From: Pollutimonas nitritireducens
GTDB taxonomy: Bacteria; Pseudomonadota; Gammaproteobacteria; Burkholderiales; Burkholderiaceae_B
DNA: 64,000 bases
Reading direction: 5' to 3'
NCBI RefSeq assembly: GCF_002849615.1
Contig: NZ_PDNV01000003.1
Coordinates: forward strand, 62,001-126,000
The position numbers and the translations under genes are program-made. Below, piece by piece: positions 56,118 to 63,780 of this stretch. The notes beneath the pieces were generated by a model, which made no database searches, was not told the origin of the DNA, and worked only from the letters and a program-made list of their open reading frames with translations. How positions within the stretch are numbered: position 1 is the stretch's first letter; every line of letters starts with the position of its first letter.

Positions 56118-59100
56118 ATGATTCTTTCTGACGTCTGCATCAAGCGCCCGGTATTCGCGACAGTGCTGTCGCTCATTATCGTTCTGGTCGGCCTGATTTC
56201 GTACCAGCGTTTGACCGTGCGCGAGTACCCCGCCATCGATGAGCCTGTCGTATCGGTCGTCACGGTCTACAAGGGCGCGTCGCCGGAAGTCGTCGAATCG
56301 CAGGTGACCAAGCCGCTGGAAGATCAGTTGGCCGGTATCGAAGGGGTCGATGTAATGACCTCTCGCAGCCGGTCCGAGCGCAGCCTTATCAACATCAAGT
56401 TCAACCTATCACGCGATCCCGATGCCGCCGCGGCGGAAGTCCGCGACAAGGTGTCGCGGGCCCGGCGATTCCTGCCCGACGAGATCGATGAACCCATCAT
56501 CAGCAAGGTCGAGGCTGATTCGACTCCCATTATTTATATAGGGGTGACCTCCGGCGATTACACGCCGCTGCAGGCCTCGGACTATATCAATCGCTACATC
56601 AAGACCCGTTTGTCCGTTCTGCCCGGGGCCGCCGAGGTTCGCGTGTTCGGAGAGCGCCTGCCCTCCATGCGGGTATACGTTGATCGTGCCAAGCTGGGTG
56701 CCTACGGGCTGATTGTGCAAGACGTCGAAGCGGCATTGCGCCAGCAGAATGTATTGATTCCTGCGGGCCGGATCGAGTCCAGGGACCGCGAGTTTTCGGT
56801 TGTGTCGTCCACCGACCTTCAAACGGCAGACCAGTTCAATCGCGTAGTGGTCGCCAATGTTCGCGGTTACCCGGTCAGGCTGGGCGATGTCGCCGATGTC
56901 GAAATCGGTCCGGCCGATGATCGTGTGTTGGCAAGATTCAATGGAGAGCAAAGCCTGACCATAGGCATCACCAAGCAATCCACCGCGAACCCGCTGGACC
57001 TGTCCCGGGAAGCCCGCAACGAGGTGGTCTTGATCAACGAGAATCTGCCGGCTGGCATGAAGCTGACTATCGCCTACGATAGCTCGGTGTTTATCCAGGA
57101 GTCCATCAAGTCGGTGTACATGACGGTGGTCGAGGCCATCATCCTGGTCGTGCTGGTCATTTTCTTTTTCTTGCGCAACCTGCGCGCCAGTCTCATCCCC
57201 ATCGTCACCATTCCCGTATCGCTCATAGGCGCCTGCGGGATCATGTACCTGTTCGGTTTCTCCATCAATACCTTGACTCTGCTGGCGATGGTGCTGGCCA
57301 TCGGTCTGGTCGTCGACGACGCCATCGTCGTGCTCGAGAACATATTCCGGCATATGGAGGAAGGCAAAACCAAGCTGGAGGCTGCCTTCCTGGGCTCCAA
57401 AGAGATAGGCTTTGCGGTCGTCGCCATGACGCTTACCCTGGTGGCGGTGTATGCCCCATTGGCCTTTGCCACCGGCCGCACGGGCCGCCTGTTCATCGAA
57501 TTTGCGCTGACATTGGCCGGCGCGGTGCTGGTGTCCGGTTTCATAGCCTTGACCCTTACGCCCATGATGTGCGCCACCATGCTGCGCCATGAGTCTGGCC
57601 ATGGGCGTGTCTATACCTTTATCGAGAACCTGCTGATAGCCCTGACCCGACGTTATCGTAACGGCCTTGCGCGCGCGCTGCGCCACCGGGCCATTGTGCT
57701 GCTCGTCGGGCTGGCGGTGGCCGCGGGCAGCGTCGTATTGTTCAAAACAGTCAAGAGCGAGCTTGCTCCCATTGAGGACCGCGGTGTCATATACGGGATG
57801 GTCAGCGCGCCCGAAGGGTCCACCATGGACTACACCATGCAGAGCGTGATGACTATCGAAAGCTTCTATGCGGACATTCCCGAGGCCAGCGGCAATCAGA
57901 CCATCATCGGGTATCCCACTGTAATTGACGGCATAGCGATCCTGCGTCTCAAGCCGTGGGATCAGCGATCACGTTCTCAGCAAAGCATCGCCGCGGCGCT
58001 GCAGCCCAGCTTTGCCGCGCTACCTGGCGTACGTGCCTTTCCGACCAATCCGCCTTCACTGGGCGAGCGGGCAACCTCCAAGCCTGTCGATTTCGTGATC
58101 ATGAGCCAGGCCAGTTATTCTGAAATGGCCAAGCTTGTGGCCGGCTTTATCGACAAGCTGCGCGACTATCCAGGGTTGCAGAATATCGATACGGATCTGC
58201 GGCTGAACACACCGGAGCTAAGGGTGGTCGTCAACCGCGACAAATTGGCCGATGTCGGGATCGACGTCGGCGATGTAGGGCGCACCCTGGAATCGATGCT
58301 GGGCGGTCGCCAGGTTACGCGCTTCCAGGATAGCGGCGAACAATACGACGTCATTGTCCAGGTCAAGAAAGCGGATCGTGCCGATCCCGCCGACATTTCC
58401 GACATCTACCTGCGTACCAATGCGGGCAGCATGGTGCAGATGTCGAATTTCGTCAACGTCGTCGAAAGCGTTTCTCCGCAGTCGCTGAACCACTTCAATC
58501 GGCTGCGGGCCGTGAAGGTTCAGGCATCCATCGCACCGGGCTATGCGCTGGGCGAGGTGCTTGAGCACATGAACCAGGTCGCGAGCGAAGCGCTGCCGCG
58601 TACCGTACAGACTGACCTGGATGGCCAGTCGCGCGAGTTTCGCGACTCATCCGGCAGTATTTACCTCGTCTTCGTCATGGCGTTGGCGTTTATCTATCTG
58701 GTCCTGGCAGCGCAGTTCGAAAGCTGGCGCAATCCATTGATCATCATGTTTTCGGTGCCCTTGTCCATGACAGGCGCGCTGCTCGCATTGTGGCTATCGG
58801 GCGGCACCTTGTCCATCTATAGCCAGATCGGGCTCATTACCCTGGTGGGCCTCATTACCAAGCATGGCATCCTGATCGTCGAGTTCGCCACGCAGCTGAG
58901 AGAAGAGGGCGCAGATATCTACGAGGCGGTCACTGAAGCGAGCGTATTGCGCTTGCGTCCTATACTTATGACTACCGGCGCCATGGTATTGGGTGTTTTG
59001 CCGTTGGCCTATGCGACGGGCGCAGGCGCCGAGTCGCGCCAGCAAATCGGGTGGGTTCTCGTTGGCGGCCTGAGCCTGGGCACATTATTGACACTCTTCG

Positions 59101-59192
59101 TGGTGCCCGTGGCCTATACACTGATCGCGCGCAAGACGAAGCCAAAGGGAGCGCAGCAAAGCGGTGATTTGCCGCTGGTGGTCGCCGATTGA
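56118..59192 (+). CDS. RND multidrug efflux permease (HAE1 family)
   Basis: A 1024-residue proton-driven pump with twelve transmembrane helices and two large periplasmic loops. The proton-relay Asp pair is in AIGLVVDDAIVVLENIFRH (about 400). N-terminus SDVCIKRPVFATVLSLII and the internal repeat IYSQIGLITLVGLITKHGI fit the HAE1 type. Substrates may include drugs, dyes or aromatic compounds; none can be assigned. It follows the adaptor by 14 bp. No local repressor gene is present. Confidence 0.95.
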   Translation: MILSDVCIKRPVFATVLSLIIVLVGLISYQRLTVREYPAIDEPVVSVVTVYKGASPEVVESQVTKPLEDQLAGIEGVDVMTSRSRSERSLINIKFNLSRDPDAAAAEVRDKVSRARRFLPDEIDEPIISKVEADSTPIIYIGVTSGDYTPLQASDYINRYIKTRLSVLPGAAEVRVFGERLPSMRVYVDRAKLGAYGLIVQDVEAALRQQNVLIPAGRIESRDREFSVVSSTDLQTADQFNRVVVANVRGYPVRLGDVADVEIGPADDRVLARFNGEQSLTIGITKQSTANPLDLSREARNEVVLINENLPAGMKLTIAYDSSVFIQESIKSVYMTVVEAIILVVLVIFFFLRNLRASLIPIVTIPVSLIGACGIMYLFGFSINTLTLLAMVLAIGLVVDDAIVVLENIFRHMEEGKTKLEAAFLGSKEIGFAVVAMTLTLVAVYAPLAFATGRTGRLFIEFALTLAGAVLVSGFIALTLTPMMCATMLRHESGHGRVYTFIENLLIALTRRYRNGLARALRHRAIVLLVGLAVAAGSVVLFKTVKSELAPIEDRGVIYGMVSAPEGSTMDYTMQSVMTIESFYADIPEASGNQTIIGYPTVIDGIAILRLKPWDQRSRSQQSIAAALQPSFAALPGVRAFPTNPPSLGERATSKPVDFVIMSQASYSEMAKLVAGFIDKLRDYPGLQNIDTDLRLNTPELRVVVNRDKLADVGIDVGDVGRTLESMLGGRQVTRFQDSGEQYDVIVQVKKADRADPADISDIYLRTNAGSMVQMSNFVNVVESVSPQSLNHFNRLRAVKVQASIAPGYALGEVLEHMNQVASEALPRTVQTDLDGQSREFRDSSGSIYLVFVMALAFIYLVLAAQFESWRNPLIIMFSVPLSMTGALLALWLSGGTLSIYSQIGLITLVGLITKHGILIVEFATQLREEGADIYEAVTEASVLRLRPILMTTGAMVLGVLPLAYATGAGAESRQQIGWVLVGGLSLGTLLTLFVVPVAYTLIARKTKPKGAQQSGDLPLVVAD

Positions 59193-59261
59193 CGACGCTG
59201 TTGCCCAACGCCCGGGTTTATTGATTGTGTGCGAACATTAGCTGTAAAGAACAGGATTTAT

Positions 59262-59969
59262 ATGCGTCAAATTATGCTGGATACCGAAACCACAGGCCTT
59301 GACCCATCCAGGGGCCATCGAGTGGTTGAACTTGCCTGCGTCGAAATGGTGAATCGCACGCTGACGGGTCGTCACCTGCACCTATATTTGAATCCCGACC
59401 GCGACAGCGACCCCGAGGCCTTGGCCATACATGGCTTGACCACAGAATTCCTGTCGGAACATCCACGATTCGAGGACGTCGCACACCAGTTGGTCGACTA
59501 CGTAAAAGATGCTGAAGTCATCATTCACAATGCGGCGTTCGACACCAAGTTTCTTAATGCCGAACTTAATCGCATCGGCCTGCCTGCCTTCGACACATTG
59601 TGCGCCAAGGTGACTGACTCCTTGTTGCATGCGCGCGAACTGCACCCCGGCAAGCGCAATTCGCTGGACGCCCTATGCGAGCGCTATGGCATTTCCAATG
59701 CACACCGTACGCTGCATGGCGCCTTGCTCGATTCCGAATTACTGGCCGATGTCTGGATCGCCATGACGCGCGGGCAGGATGCCTTATTGATGGATTTCGA
59801 GGACGAGGGTGGAATGGATTCGAACGGAGTGCGAATCGAGCGATTCGACGCATCTGTGTTGAAGGTGTTGTGGGCGAATCCGGAAGAAATCCGGCAACAC
59901 GAAGACTACCTTGCCGGGCTGGACAAGGCCTCCGGTGGACCTTGTCTTTGGCGCGCTGCCGCTGCGTAA
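59262..59969 (+). CDS. dnaQ: DNA polymerase III epsilon subunit (3'-5' proofreading exonuclease)
   Basis: A 235-residue DEDD-family exonuclease. Exo I is MLDTETTGLDPS (Asp and Glu), Exo II is VIIHNAAFDTKFLNAEL, Exo III is HRTLHGALLDSELLADVW. It proofreads replication in the Pol III core. Start 59262 (MRQIMLDTET) with CAGGA upstream. Followed by tRNA-Val. Confidence 0.95.
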   Translation: MRQIMLDTETTGLDPSRGHRVVELACVEMVNRTLTGRHLHLYLNPDRDSDPEALAIHGLTTEFLSEHPRFEDVAHQLVDYVKDAEVIIHNAAFDTKFLNAELNRIGLPAFDTLCAKVTDSLLHARELHPGKRNSLDALCERYGISNAHRTLHGALLDSELLADVWIAMTRGQDALLMDFEDEGGMDSNGVRIERFDASVLKVLWANPEEIRQHEDYLAGLDKASGGPCLWRAAAA

Positions 59970-59995
59970 GTTGGTGTACAATTGCGCCCTACCCC

Positions 59996-60070
59996 GGGCG
60001 GTTAACTCAGTGGTAGAGTGCCACCTTCACACGGTGGAAGTCACAAGTTCGAACCTTGTACCGCCCACCA
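59996..60070 (+). tRNA. tRNA-Val (CAC)
   Basis: 75 nt including CCA. Acceptor GGGCGGT pairs with ACCGCCC; the anticodon stem CCACC/GGTGG closes loop TTCACAC with anticodon CAC (60028-60030); T-arm AAGTTCGAACCTT. A TACAAT -10-like element precedes it. Confidence 0.95.
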
Positions 60071-60106
60071 AAATTTCCAGCCTTCCCGCTCGGCGGCGGT
60101 GTGCCG

Positions 60107-60144
60107 TAAAGCATAAAGTGGCCAAATGGCCTGGATATGCTTTA
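60107..60144. terminator. Hairpin after tRNA-Val, abutting the IS
   Basis: TAAAGCATA pairs perfectly with TATGCTTTA around an inner TGGCCA/TGGCC stem. No T run. The right arm ends exactly at the IS boundary. Confidence 0.5.
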
Positions 60145-60169
60145 GGCTCTTCCCCATTAACGGGGGATG
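60145..60169. repeat. Left inverted repeat of the ISL3 element
   Basis: GGCTCTTCCCCATTAACGGG followed by GGATG; the same end occurs at 42138 and, diverged, at 42075. Confidence 0.85.
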
Positions 60170-60177
60170 GGCATTCA

Positions 60178-61383
60178 TCAGACACGGTTGATCACACCGT
60201 TCCAACCGCATTGAGCCAAGACTCTCATGCGGTAATTCTCAAAGTTCCTGAAGCCATATGCACGGCGTGAGAGCATTTCCATTTTAGTGTGGAAGCCCTC
60301 GGTGATGCCGTTGGACTTGGTAAAGCGCCACATGCGCACGATCGGCTCCAACCAGGACCTCAATGTCTCGACCAAGGCACGCGCAGGACTCCTTTCGAAC
60401 TGCTCGAGCAGCGTGAGGAACTTGGGCAGCATCTGCTTGGCCCGCTTGCGCTTGAGGCTCTTCATCACCAGAAAGCCATTCAGTTGCTGCTTGGCGAAGT
60501 ACAGTGCCTGAAGCACCGGCGACTGCGCCAGATACTGATCCAAGCGCTCCTTCTGCACCGCCGTCAGCTTCCAGTGATGCCGGCGCATCAGGCTGAGCAA
60601 CCCTCGATTCTTGCGGCCTTCGGGATCGTGTTGCTGCCACAGTTTCAGAAAGTGCTGATTCACCAGTCGCACAACATGAAATCGGTCGGCCACGATCATG
60701 GCATTGGGGAAGTACTTCTGAGCAATCCGGCGATACGTCTCGGACAGGTCCATCACGATCACCCGCACGTTCTCCTTGCCTGGCAGGCGCTTCAGATAGC
60801 TGCGCAGGCTCGCCTCTGATCGCCCCAACACCACATCGAACACCTTGTGGTTCTTCAGGTCGACCAACGTGGTGGCGTAGCCACGTTTGCGGCTGAAGAA
60901 GTGCTCATCGATCCCCAGTACCTGGGGACAGCTACGGCCGGACAACTCTGACACACGCTGCTTGATAAACGATTGATACCAGCGCTCGACGGTCGCACTG
61001 CCGATCCGGTGCGTGCGAGTCAGTTGGCGCTGGCTCACGCCCCCGTCGTGGGCCTCGAAGACCTCCAGACGATACGTTTCGGTGGCTCGGCGCCGCGGCC
61101 GGATGTCCGCGAAGCGGTGGCGAAAATAGCGATTGCAATCGGTGCAGTGATACTTGGGCACGCGCAGATGCAGCACCATCAGTTGATTGCCCTGGCGCGT
61201 GTGTTTGAGCGTACGTGGGTGCGTGGCTTTAATACGTACCGACTCTTGCTGGCAATGTACGCACGCCAAGCGCTTGGCTGGCCTGGCCCAGACATGAATC
61301 TCTCGGCCACGTTCGACTCGATCAATTAATAAATCTCTGATTCCTAAGATAGAATTTACTGGGGACATCGGCATTGCTTCCAT
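60178..61383 (-). CDS. ISL3-family transposase
   Basis: A 401-residue DDE transposase. The N-terminal zinc-finger-like region has CVHC and CTDC (about 41-44 and 80-83). The HTH region (VSQRQLTRTHRIGSATVERW) and the DDE core (LGIDEHFFSRKRGYAT with the first Asp, VIVMDLSETYR with the second, SNGITEGFHTKMEML with the Glu) are intact, as is the closing AYGFRNFENYRMRVL. No stop or frameshift, so the element may be active. Confidence 0.93.
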   Translation of the reverse strand: MEAMPMSPVNSILGIRDLLIDRVERGREIHVWARPAKRLACVHCQQESVRIKATHPRTLKHTRQGNQLMVLHLRVPKYHCTDCNRYFRHRFADIRPRRRATETYRLEVFEAHDGGVSQRQLTRTHRIGSATVERWYQSFIKQRVSELSGRSCPQVLGIDEHFFSRKRGYATTLVDLKNHKVFDVVLGRSEASLRSYLKRLPGKENVRVIVMDLSETYRRIAQKYFPNAMIVADRFHVVRLVNQHFLKLWQQHDPEGRKNRGLLSLMRRHHWKLTAVQKERLDQYLAQSPVLQALYFAKQQLNGFLVMKSLKRKRAKQMLPKFLTLLEQFERSPARALVETLRSWLEPIVRMWRFTKSNGITEGFHTKMEMLSRRAYGFRNFENYRMRVLAQCGWNGVINRV

Positions 61384-61424
61384 TAAACGTGTTTCGTCGC
61401 AAAAACAAGTCTAATGAATGTCGG

Positions 61425-61449
61425 CGTCCCCCGTTAATGATGAAGAGCC
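61425..61449. repeat. Right inverted repeat of the ISL3 element
   Basis: Read on the minus strand it begins GGCTCTTCATCATTAACG, differing from the left repeat mainly at two adjacent positions. Confidence 0.85.
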
Positions 61450-61456
61450 GCACTTT

Positions 61457-61591
61457 CTAAGTGTTCGGGCGCAAGGTGCGCGTACCCTCGAACAGCTTGT
61501 ACTTCGTTTCGGCGGCCTCGGCGCGTTCGCGGTGCGATTTCGCGTCTCCATTAAGCCGGCTGATCGTCGCGCCGTGAGTGGGTATTCCGGC
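61457..61591 (-). pseudogene. Coding-like tail of an unknown protein, probably a mobile-element relic
   Basis: A minus-strand frame ending at 61457 reads TISRLNGDAKSHRERAEAAE then TKYKLFEGTRTLRPNT, which looks like a real helical C-terminus, but a stop at the edge of the repeat array cuts it off and no start is seen. It lies between the IS end and the repeats. Confidence 0.3.
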
Positions 61592-61675
61592 CTATCGTGA
61601 CCAGTGATTTCGGTCTATCGTGACCAGCCATTCTGGTCCATTGCGACCACCCATTCCGGTCTATCGTGTCCGATT
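61584..61675 (+). repeat. Four tandem 23-bp repeats
   Basis: Units start at 61584, 61607, 61630 and 61653. The core is ATTCCGGTCTATCGTGACCA with one to five changes per unit. The spacing is exactly 23 bp. Multiple terminal repeats of this kind are known at IS21-family ends. Confidence 0.8.
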
Positions 61676-61735
61676 TCCGGGGACACCGGAATCGGCGGTC
61701 ATGATGCCGGAATCAGCGGTCACGATACCACCATG
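61676..61735 (-). repeat. Inverted copies of the same repeat
   Basis: On the minus strand three further, shorter units follow (TATCGTGACCGCTG, ATTCCGGCATCATGACCG, ATTCCGGTGTCCCCGG), about 21 bp apart and facing the plus-strand array. The arrangement suggests two element ends joined head to head. Confidence 0.65.
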
Positions 61736-61779
61736 GTATGTTGTGATTTCCAAGATAACAGCTTACCGATGGACGCCAC

Positions 61780-62010
61780 ATGGAAGACGACTACGCATTT
61801 GCTCTACAAATACTTGATCAGCTAAACGGTGTCGAAGAGTTCGACTCCGCGTACTACCACCAGCGTTCGGAAAGGATCGGCGACATTGCGGATCGGCACG
61901 GATTGGAGACCGAAAAGGTCTTCGCTGTTTTGGTAGAGGCTATTCGCATAGATATCAAAGAGCATCCAAACCAAGAACGTTTGCAGCACCTTCTCAATAA
62001 GGGCACGTAG
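61780..62010 (+). CDS. Small acidic hypothetical protein, 76 residues
   Basis: The sequence MEDDYAFALQILDQLNGVEE and the amphipathic KVFAVLVEAIRIDIKEH look like a compact helical protein. The spacing to the repeats leaves room for a promoter, but the RBS is weak. The stop sits in a GGGCAC/GTGCCC hairpin and a second hairpin follows at 62035. Not recognised; no partner is visible. Confidence 0.55.
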   Translation: MEDDYAFALQILDQLNGVEEFDSAYYHQRSERIGDIADRHGLETEKVFAVLVEAIRIDIKEHPNQERLQHLLNKGT

Positions 62011-62027
62011 CCTGTGCCCGCGCATAG

Positions 62028-62318
62028 ATGCAAAAACCCGCACTTGGCGGGTTCGGTTACTCAAGGCGCAGTGGCCCTGCCGTATTGTCCCACGGAGCGT
62101 CCCAATATGCCCGTGTTTTAAGCAGCTTCACCCCCCAGGCGAGTCAAAGCCCGATATTAATCGAAATAGACGGCGCGATTGGCGACCTGGATGATGCGCT
62201 TGAGGACTATTACTCCAGTCTCTACCCGCCTCGCTTCCCTTATTTTCAATTTACCTCCTTTCAATCGCGACTGCGACAAGCTAAGGCTATGCTGAATGAT
62301 TTTCTGCGGCGCCTATGA
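62028..62318 (+). CDS. Uncertain ORF, 96 residues or shorter
   Basis: The last 55 residues (IEIDGAIGDLDDALEDYYSS, then RFPYFQFTSFQSRLRQAKAM) have protein-like composition, but the N-terminal part runs through a hairpin at 62035 and no RBS is seen. A TTG near 62079 could be the true start. It might also be the remnant of a longer gene. This and two hairpins are all that the gap 62011-62463 shows. Confidence 0.35.
   Translation: MQKPALGGFGYSRRSGPAVLSHGASQYARVLSSFTPQASQSPILIEIDGAIGDLDDALEDYYSSLYPPRFPYFQFTSFQSRLRQAKAMLNDFLRRL
62035..62053. terminator. Hairpin, minus-strand T-run
   Basis: AACCCGC / GCGGGTT with loop ACTTG. AAAAA precedes it, so on the minus strand TTTTT follows the stem. Confidence 0.5.
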
Positions 62319-62356
62319 GCAACTAGTCGAATGTCTCCGATATTCGGCCAGCGCCC

Positions 62357-62378
62357 GGCCCCTCCGGAGGGCTTTTTA
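62357..62378 (+). terminator. Terminator-like hairpin before the CsbD promoter
   Basis: GCCC / GGGC stem around CTCCGGA, followed by TTTTTA. Confidence 0.55.
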
Positions 62379-62390
62379 CGTTTATCGCCT

Positions 62391-62406
62391 GGGCACATAG
62401 CTTGCT
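62391..62406 (+). promoter_or_regulatory. Sigma-54-like promoter of the CsbD-family gene
   Basis: GGGCACATAGCTTGCT has the -24 GG and -12 GC elements exactly 10 bases apart and matches TGGCACG-N4-TTGCW except at the first T and the G. A near-identical copy precedes the next gene at 62744. Confidence 0.6.
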
Positions 62407-62463
62407 TTCTCTTTCATGAGCACCGGTAACCCGGTTCGATGAACGCAAGTAAGGAGTACTGAT

Positions 62464-62694
62464 ATGGATAGCGATCGTATTAAAGGCGCCGGAAAGGAAA
62501 TCAAAGGCAACGTCAAGGAAGCCTTCGGGGAGCTTACCGGCGACCGAAGCACAGAGATCGACGGCAAAACCGAACAGGTTGCCGGTAAGATTCAGCGCAA
62601 GTACGGCGAAACAAAAGACGATGTTCGGGATGCGCTAGATGATGTCGATGACGCCAACGACCTCAACGATCCAGCGGTCCGATCACGGCCGTAA
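62464..62694 (+). CDS. CsbD-family stress protein
   Basis: A 76-residue hydrophilic protein. MDSDRIKGAGKEIKGNVKEA and the repeat-like GKTEQVAGKIQRKYGE are the CsbD signature. CsbD is a general-stress protein in Bacillus; proteobacterial relatives are induced in stationary phase, and their function is unknown. AAGGAG is seven bases before the ATG. It has its own promoter (62391) and terminator (62705). Confidence 0.9.
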   Translation: MDSDRIKGAGKEIKGNVKEAFGELTGDRSTEIDGKTEQVAGKIQRKYGETKDDVRDALDDVDDANDLNDPAVRSRP

Positions 62695-62704
62695 CGGTTA
62701 GGAC

Positions 62705-62728
62705 AGCCCCCTTCCGAGGGCTTTTTTT
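62705..62728 (+). terminator. Terminator of the CsbD-family gene
   Basis: AGCCC / GGGCT stem followed by seven T. Confidence 0.75.
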
Positions 62729-62743
62729 ACGCCTCTCCACGTT

Positions 62744-62759
62744 GGGCACATGGCTTGCC
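62744..62759 (+). promoter_or_regulatory. Sigma-54-like promoter of the next small gene
   Basis: GGGCACATGGCTTGCC, one internal difference from the 62391 site and the same 10-base GG-to-GC spacing. It lies about 70 bp before the ATG at 62828. Confidence 0.6.
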
Positions 62760-62827
62760 GCTCAATACATATGCAGAGTACAGGCTGTTTAACCAAACCG
62801 CCTAGACCATGCTTATGGAGAAATATC

Positions 62828-63085
62828 ATGGCAGAGGCTAAGAAACTCACAAGCCCGTCACAGCCTGACCAGAAAAAAGCAAAGAACCAAAATGAAATGC
62901 ACCCTCGCCCGGAACTAGGATTGAAATCTGTAGCAGAAGAATCGGAGTACGCCAACGAGGATCCAGGCATGCAGGAAGCGGCGGGACAGAAAGCGACGCA
63001 ATGTGGCGGCAACCAAAACCCGCAAGGGACCCCTGCGACTCCGCCTGTACCTAATAATGAGGCGCCCATGTCTCTGGGAAAATAA
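62828..63085 (+). CDS. Small disordered hypothetical protein, 85 residues
   Basis: Starts MAEAKKLTSPSQPDQKKAKN and is rich in Asn, Gln, Pro, Glu and Lys with almost no hydrophobic residues, so probably unstructured. It contains one Cys. GGAGAAATATC precedes the ATG; the longer frame from 62750 lacks an RBS. The promoter shared in form with the CsbD gene suggests a stress-related role. Not recognised. Confidence 0.65.
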   Translation: MAEAKKLTSPSQPDQKKAKNQNEMHPRPELGLKSVAEESEYANEDPGMQEAAGQKATQCGGNQNPQGTPATPPVPNNEAPMSLGK

Positions 63086-63125
63086 TGCCGAAACAATTAA
63101 TGTCAGCAGCGACAAGCGATATTTG

Positions 63126-63147
63126 GCCCCTTCATTGGGGCTTCTTT
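63126..63147 (+). terminator. Terminator after the disordered-protein gene
   Basis: GCCCC / GGGGC stem, loop TTCATT, followed by TTCTTTG. Confidence 0.65.
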
Positions 63148-63152
63148 GTGGG

Positions 63153-63494
63153 CTACTTATCGTCCAGGCGCTTATTTAGCGCATCGACTGATTCCTTCAG
63201 GCTTTGTACAGTAGACATAAGGCTCGGCTCATTGATGTCGAGCGCCGCCTCAATCAGAGCGAGAATCTCCCCGTTCAAAGATCGGCCGGTCGTTTTCCTG
63301 GCCGCGTCGACGCGCTTACGCAGATCTGGCGGTATGCGAAGATGTAACCCTCGGGCGCTTTTGATGACATCAAGGCAACCAAGTACAACGTGCTGCCCGG
63401 TACGCGGCCCGCTCACGTTACACCGTCTTGGCGATAGCACTGAGCAGGCCGAACGCATGTTCTGGGACACTGGCACCCGATGACGCCCATGCAT
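63153..63494 (-). CDS. Arc-like ribbon-helix-helix DNA-binding protein, possibly frameshifted at its start
   Basis: The region GLHLRIPPDLRKRVDAARKT followed by GRSLNGEILALIEAAL is a clear Arc/MetJ-type RHH domain, and a short coiled coil (MSTVQSLKESVDALNKRL) ends the protein. The N-terminal part of the open frame (from 63494) does not look like the family. In another frame an ATG at 63370 reads MSSKAPEG and would join the RHH region if one base were added near 63350, so a frameshift or sequencing error is likely. Such proteins act as phage-type or antitoxin-type repressors. Confidence 0.6.
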   Translation of the reverse strand: MHGRHRVPVSQNMRSACSVLSPRRCNVSGPRTGQHVVLGCLDVIKSARGLHLRIPPDLRKRVDAARKTTGRSLNGEILALIEAALDINEPSLMSTVQSLKESVDALNKRLDDK

Positions 63495-63688
63495 GGGTAA
63501 ATCCGGAGACGTCTATCGAGGATGCGCTGGAATTGCTATCCAGGCCGCGGTCCGAGTCCTCCGTTGTCTGGTATCAAGCGACGCCGGCTATGGGAAAGCC
63601 ACAGCATCAGCTGGCGGACACAAGTGGGCCGAATCGGCTGGTCCCGTGCATACGCTATCTGGCAGAGCTTCCGGAACGGATGGATTAA
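63428..63688 (+). CDS. Uncertain ORF, 86 residues
   Basis: Starts with TTG. The segment AWVNPETSIEDALELLS resembles the core of the DUF3077/DUF6124-type small proteins of Pseudomonas, but the rest does not, and no good RBS is seen. A second frame (63493-63780) overlaps it. It overlaps the start of the RHH gene on the other strand. Confidence 0.3.
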   Translation: MAIALSRPNACSGTLAPDDAHAWVNPETSIEDALELLSRPRSESSVVWYQATPAMGKPQHQLADTSGPNRLVPCIRYLAELPERMD

Positions 63689-63780
63689 TCCGAATAGGCT
63701 ATAGGTACGCGAGAAACGCTGGCGTAGTGTTACCGGATGCACCCAGCCTATTCCGTTCATATGTGCGATTCTTGCGGTGA

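Larger units (their letters stand above)
60145..61449. mobile_element. Intact ISL3-family insertion sequence
   Basis: 1305 bp bounded by imperfect inverted repeats (left GGCTCTTCCCCATTAACG..., right complement GGCTCTTCATCATTAACG...), matching at about 22 of 25 positions. One transposase fills it. The 8 bases outside each end (ATGCTTTA and GCACTTTC) do not match, so no target duplication remains. Confidence 0.88.

Noticed and set aside
56409-57686. 425-codon ORF antisense to the RND permease
   Set aside because: Shadow ORF in GC-rich coding sequence; no signal, RBS or motif.
60137-61457. 8-bp target duplication around the ISL3 element
   Set aside because: Flanks ATGCTTTA and GCACTTTC share only the CTTT core; not a duplication.
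61584-61735. Possible CRISPR array
   Set aside because: The 23-bp units are contiguous with no spacers between them, change orientation, and no cas gene is near.
61604-61825. 73-residue ORF across the repeats
   Set aside because: It is made of the translated repeats and overlaps the more plausible gene at 61780.
63085-63483. 132-codon plus-strand ORF over the RHH gene
   Set aside because: Antisense to the recognisable RHH domain and runs through a terminator.
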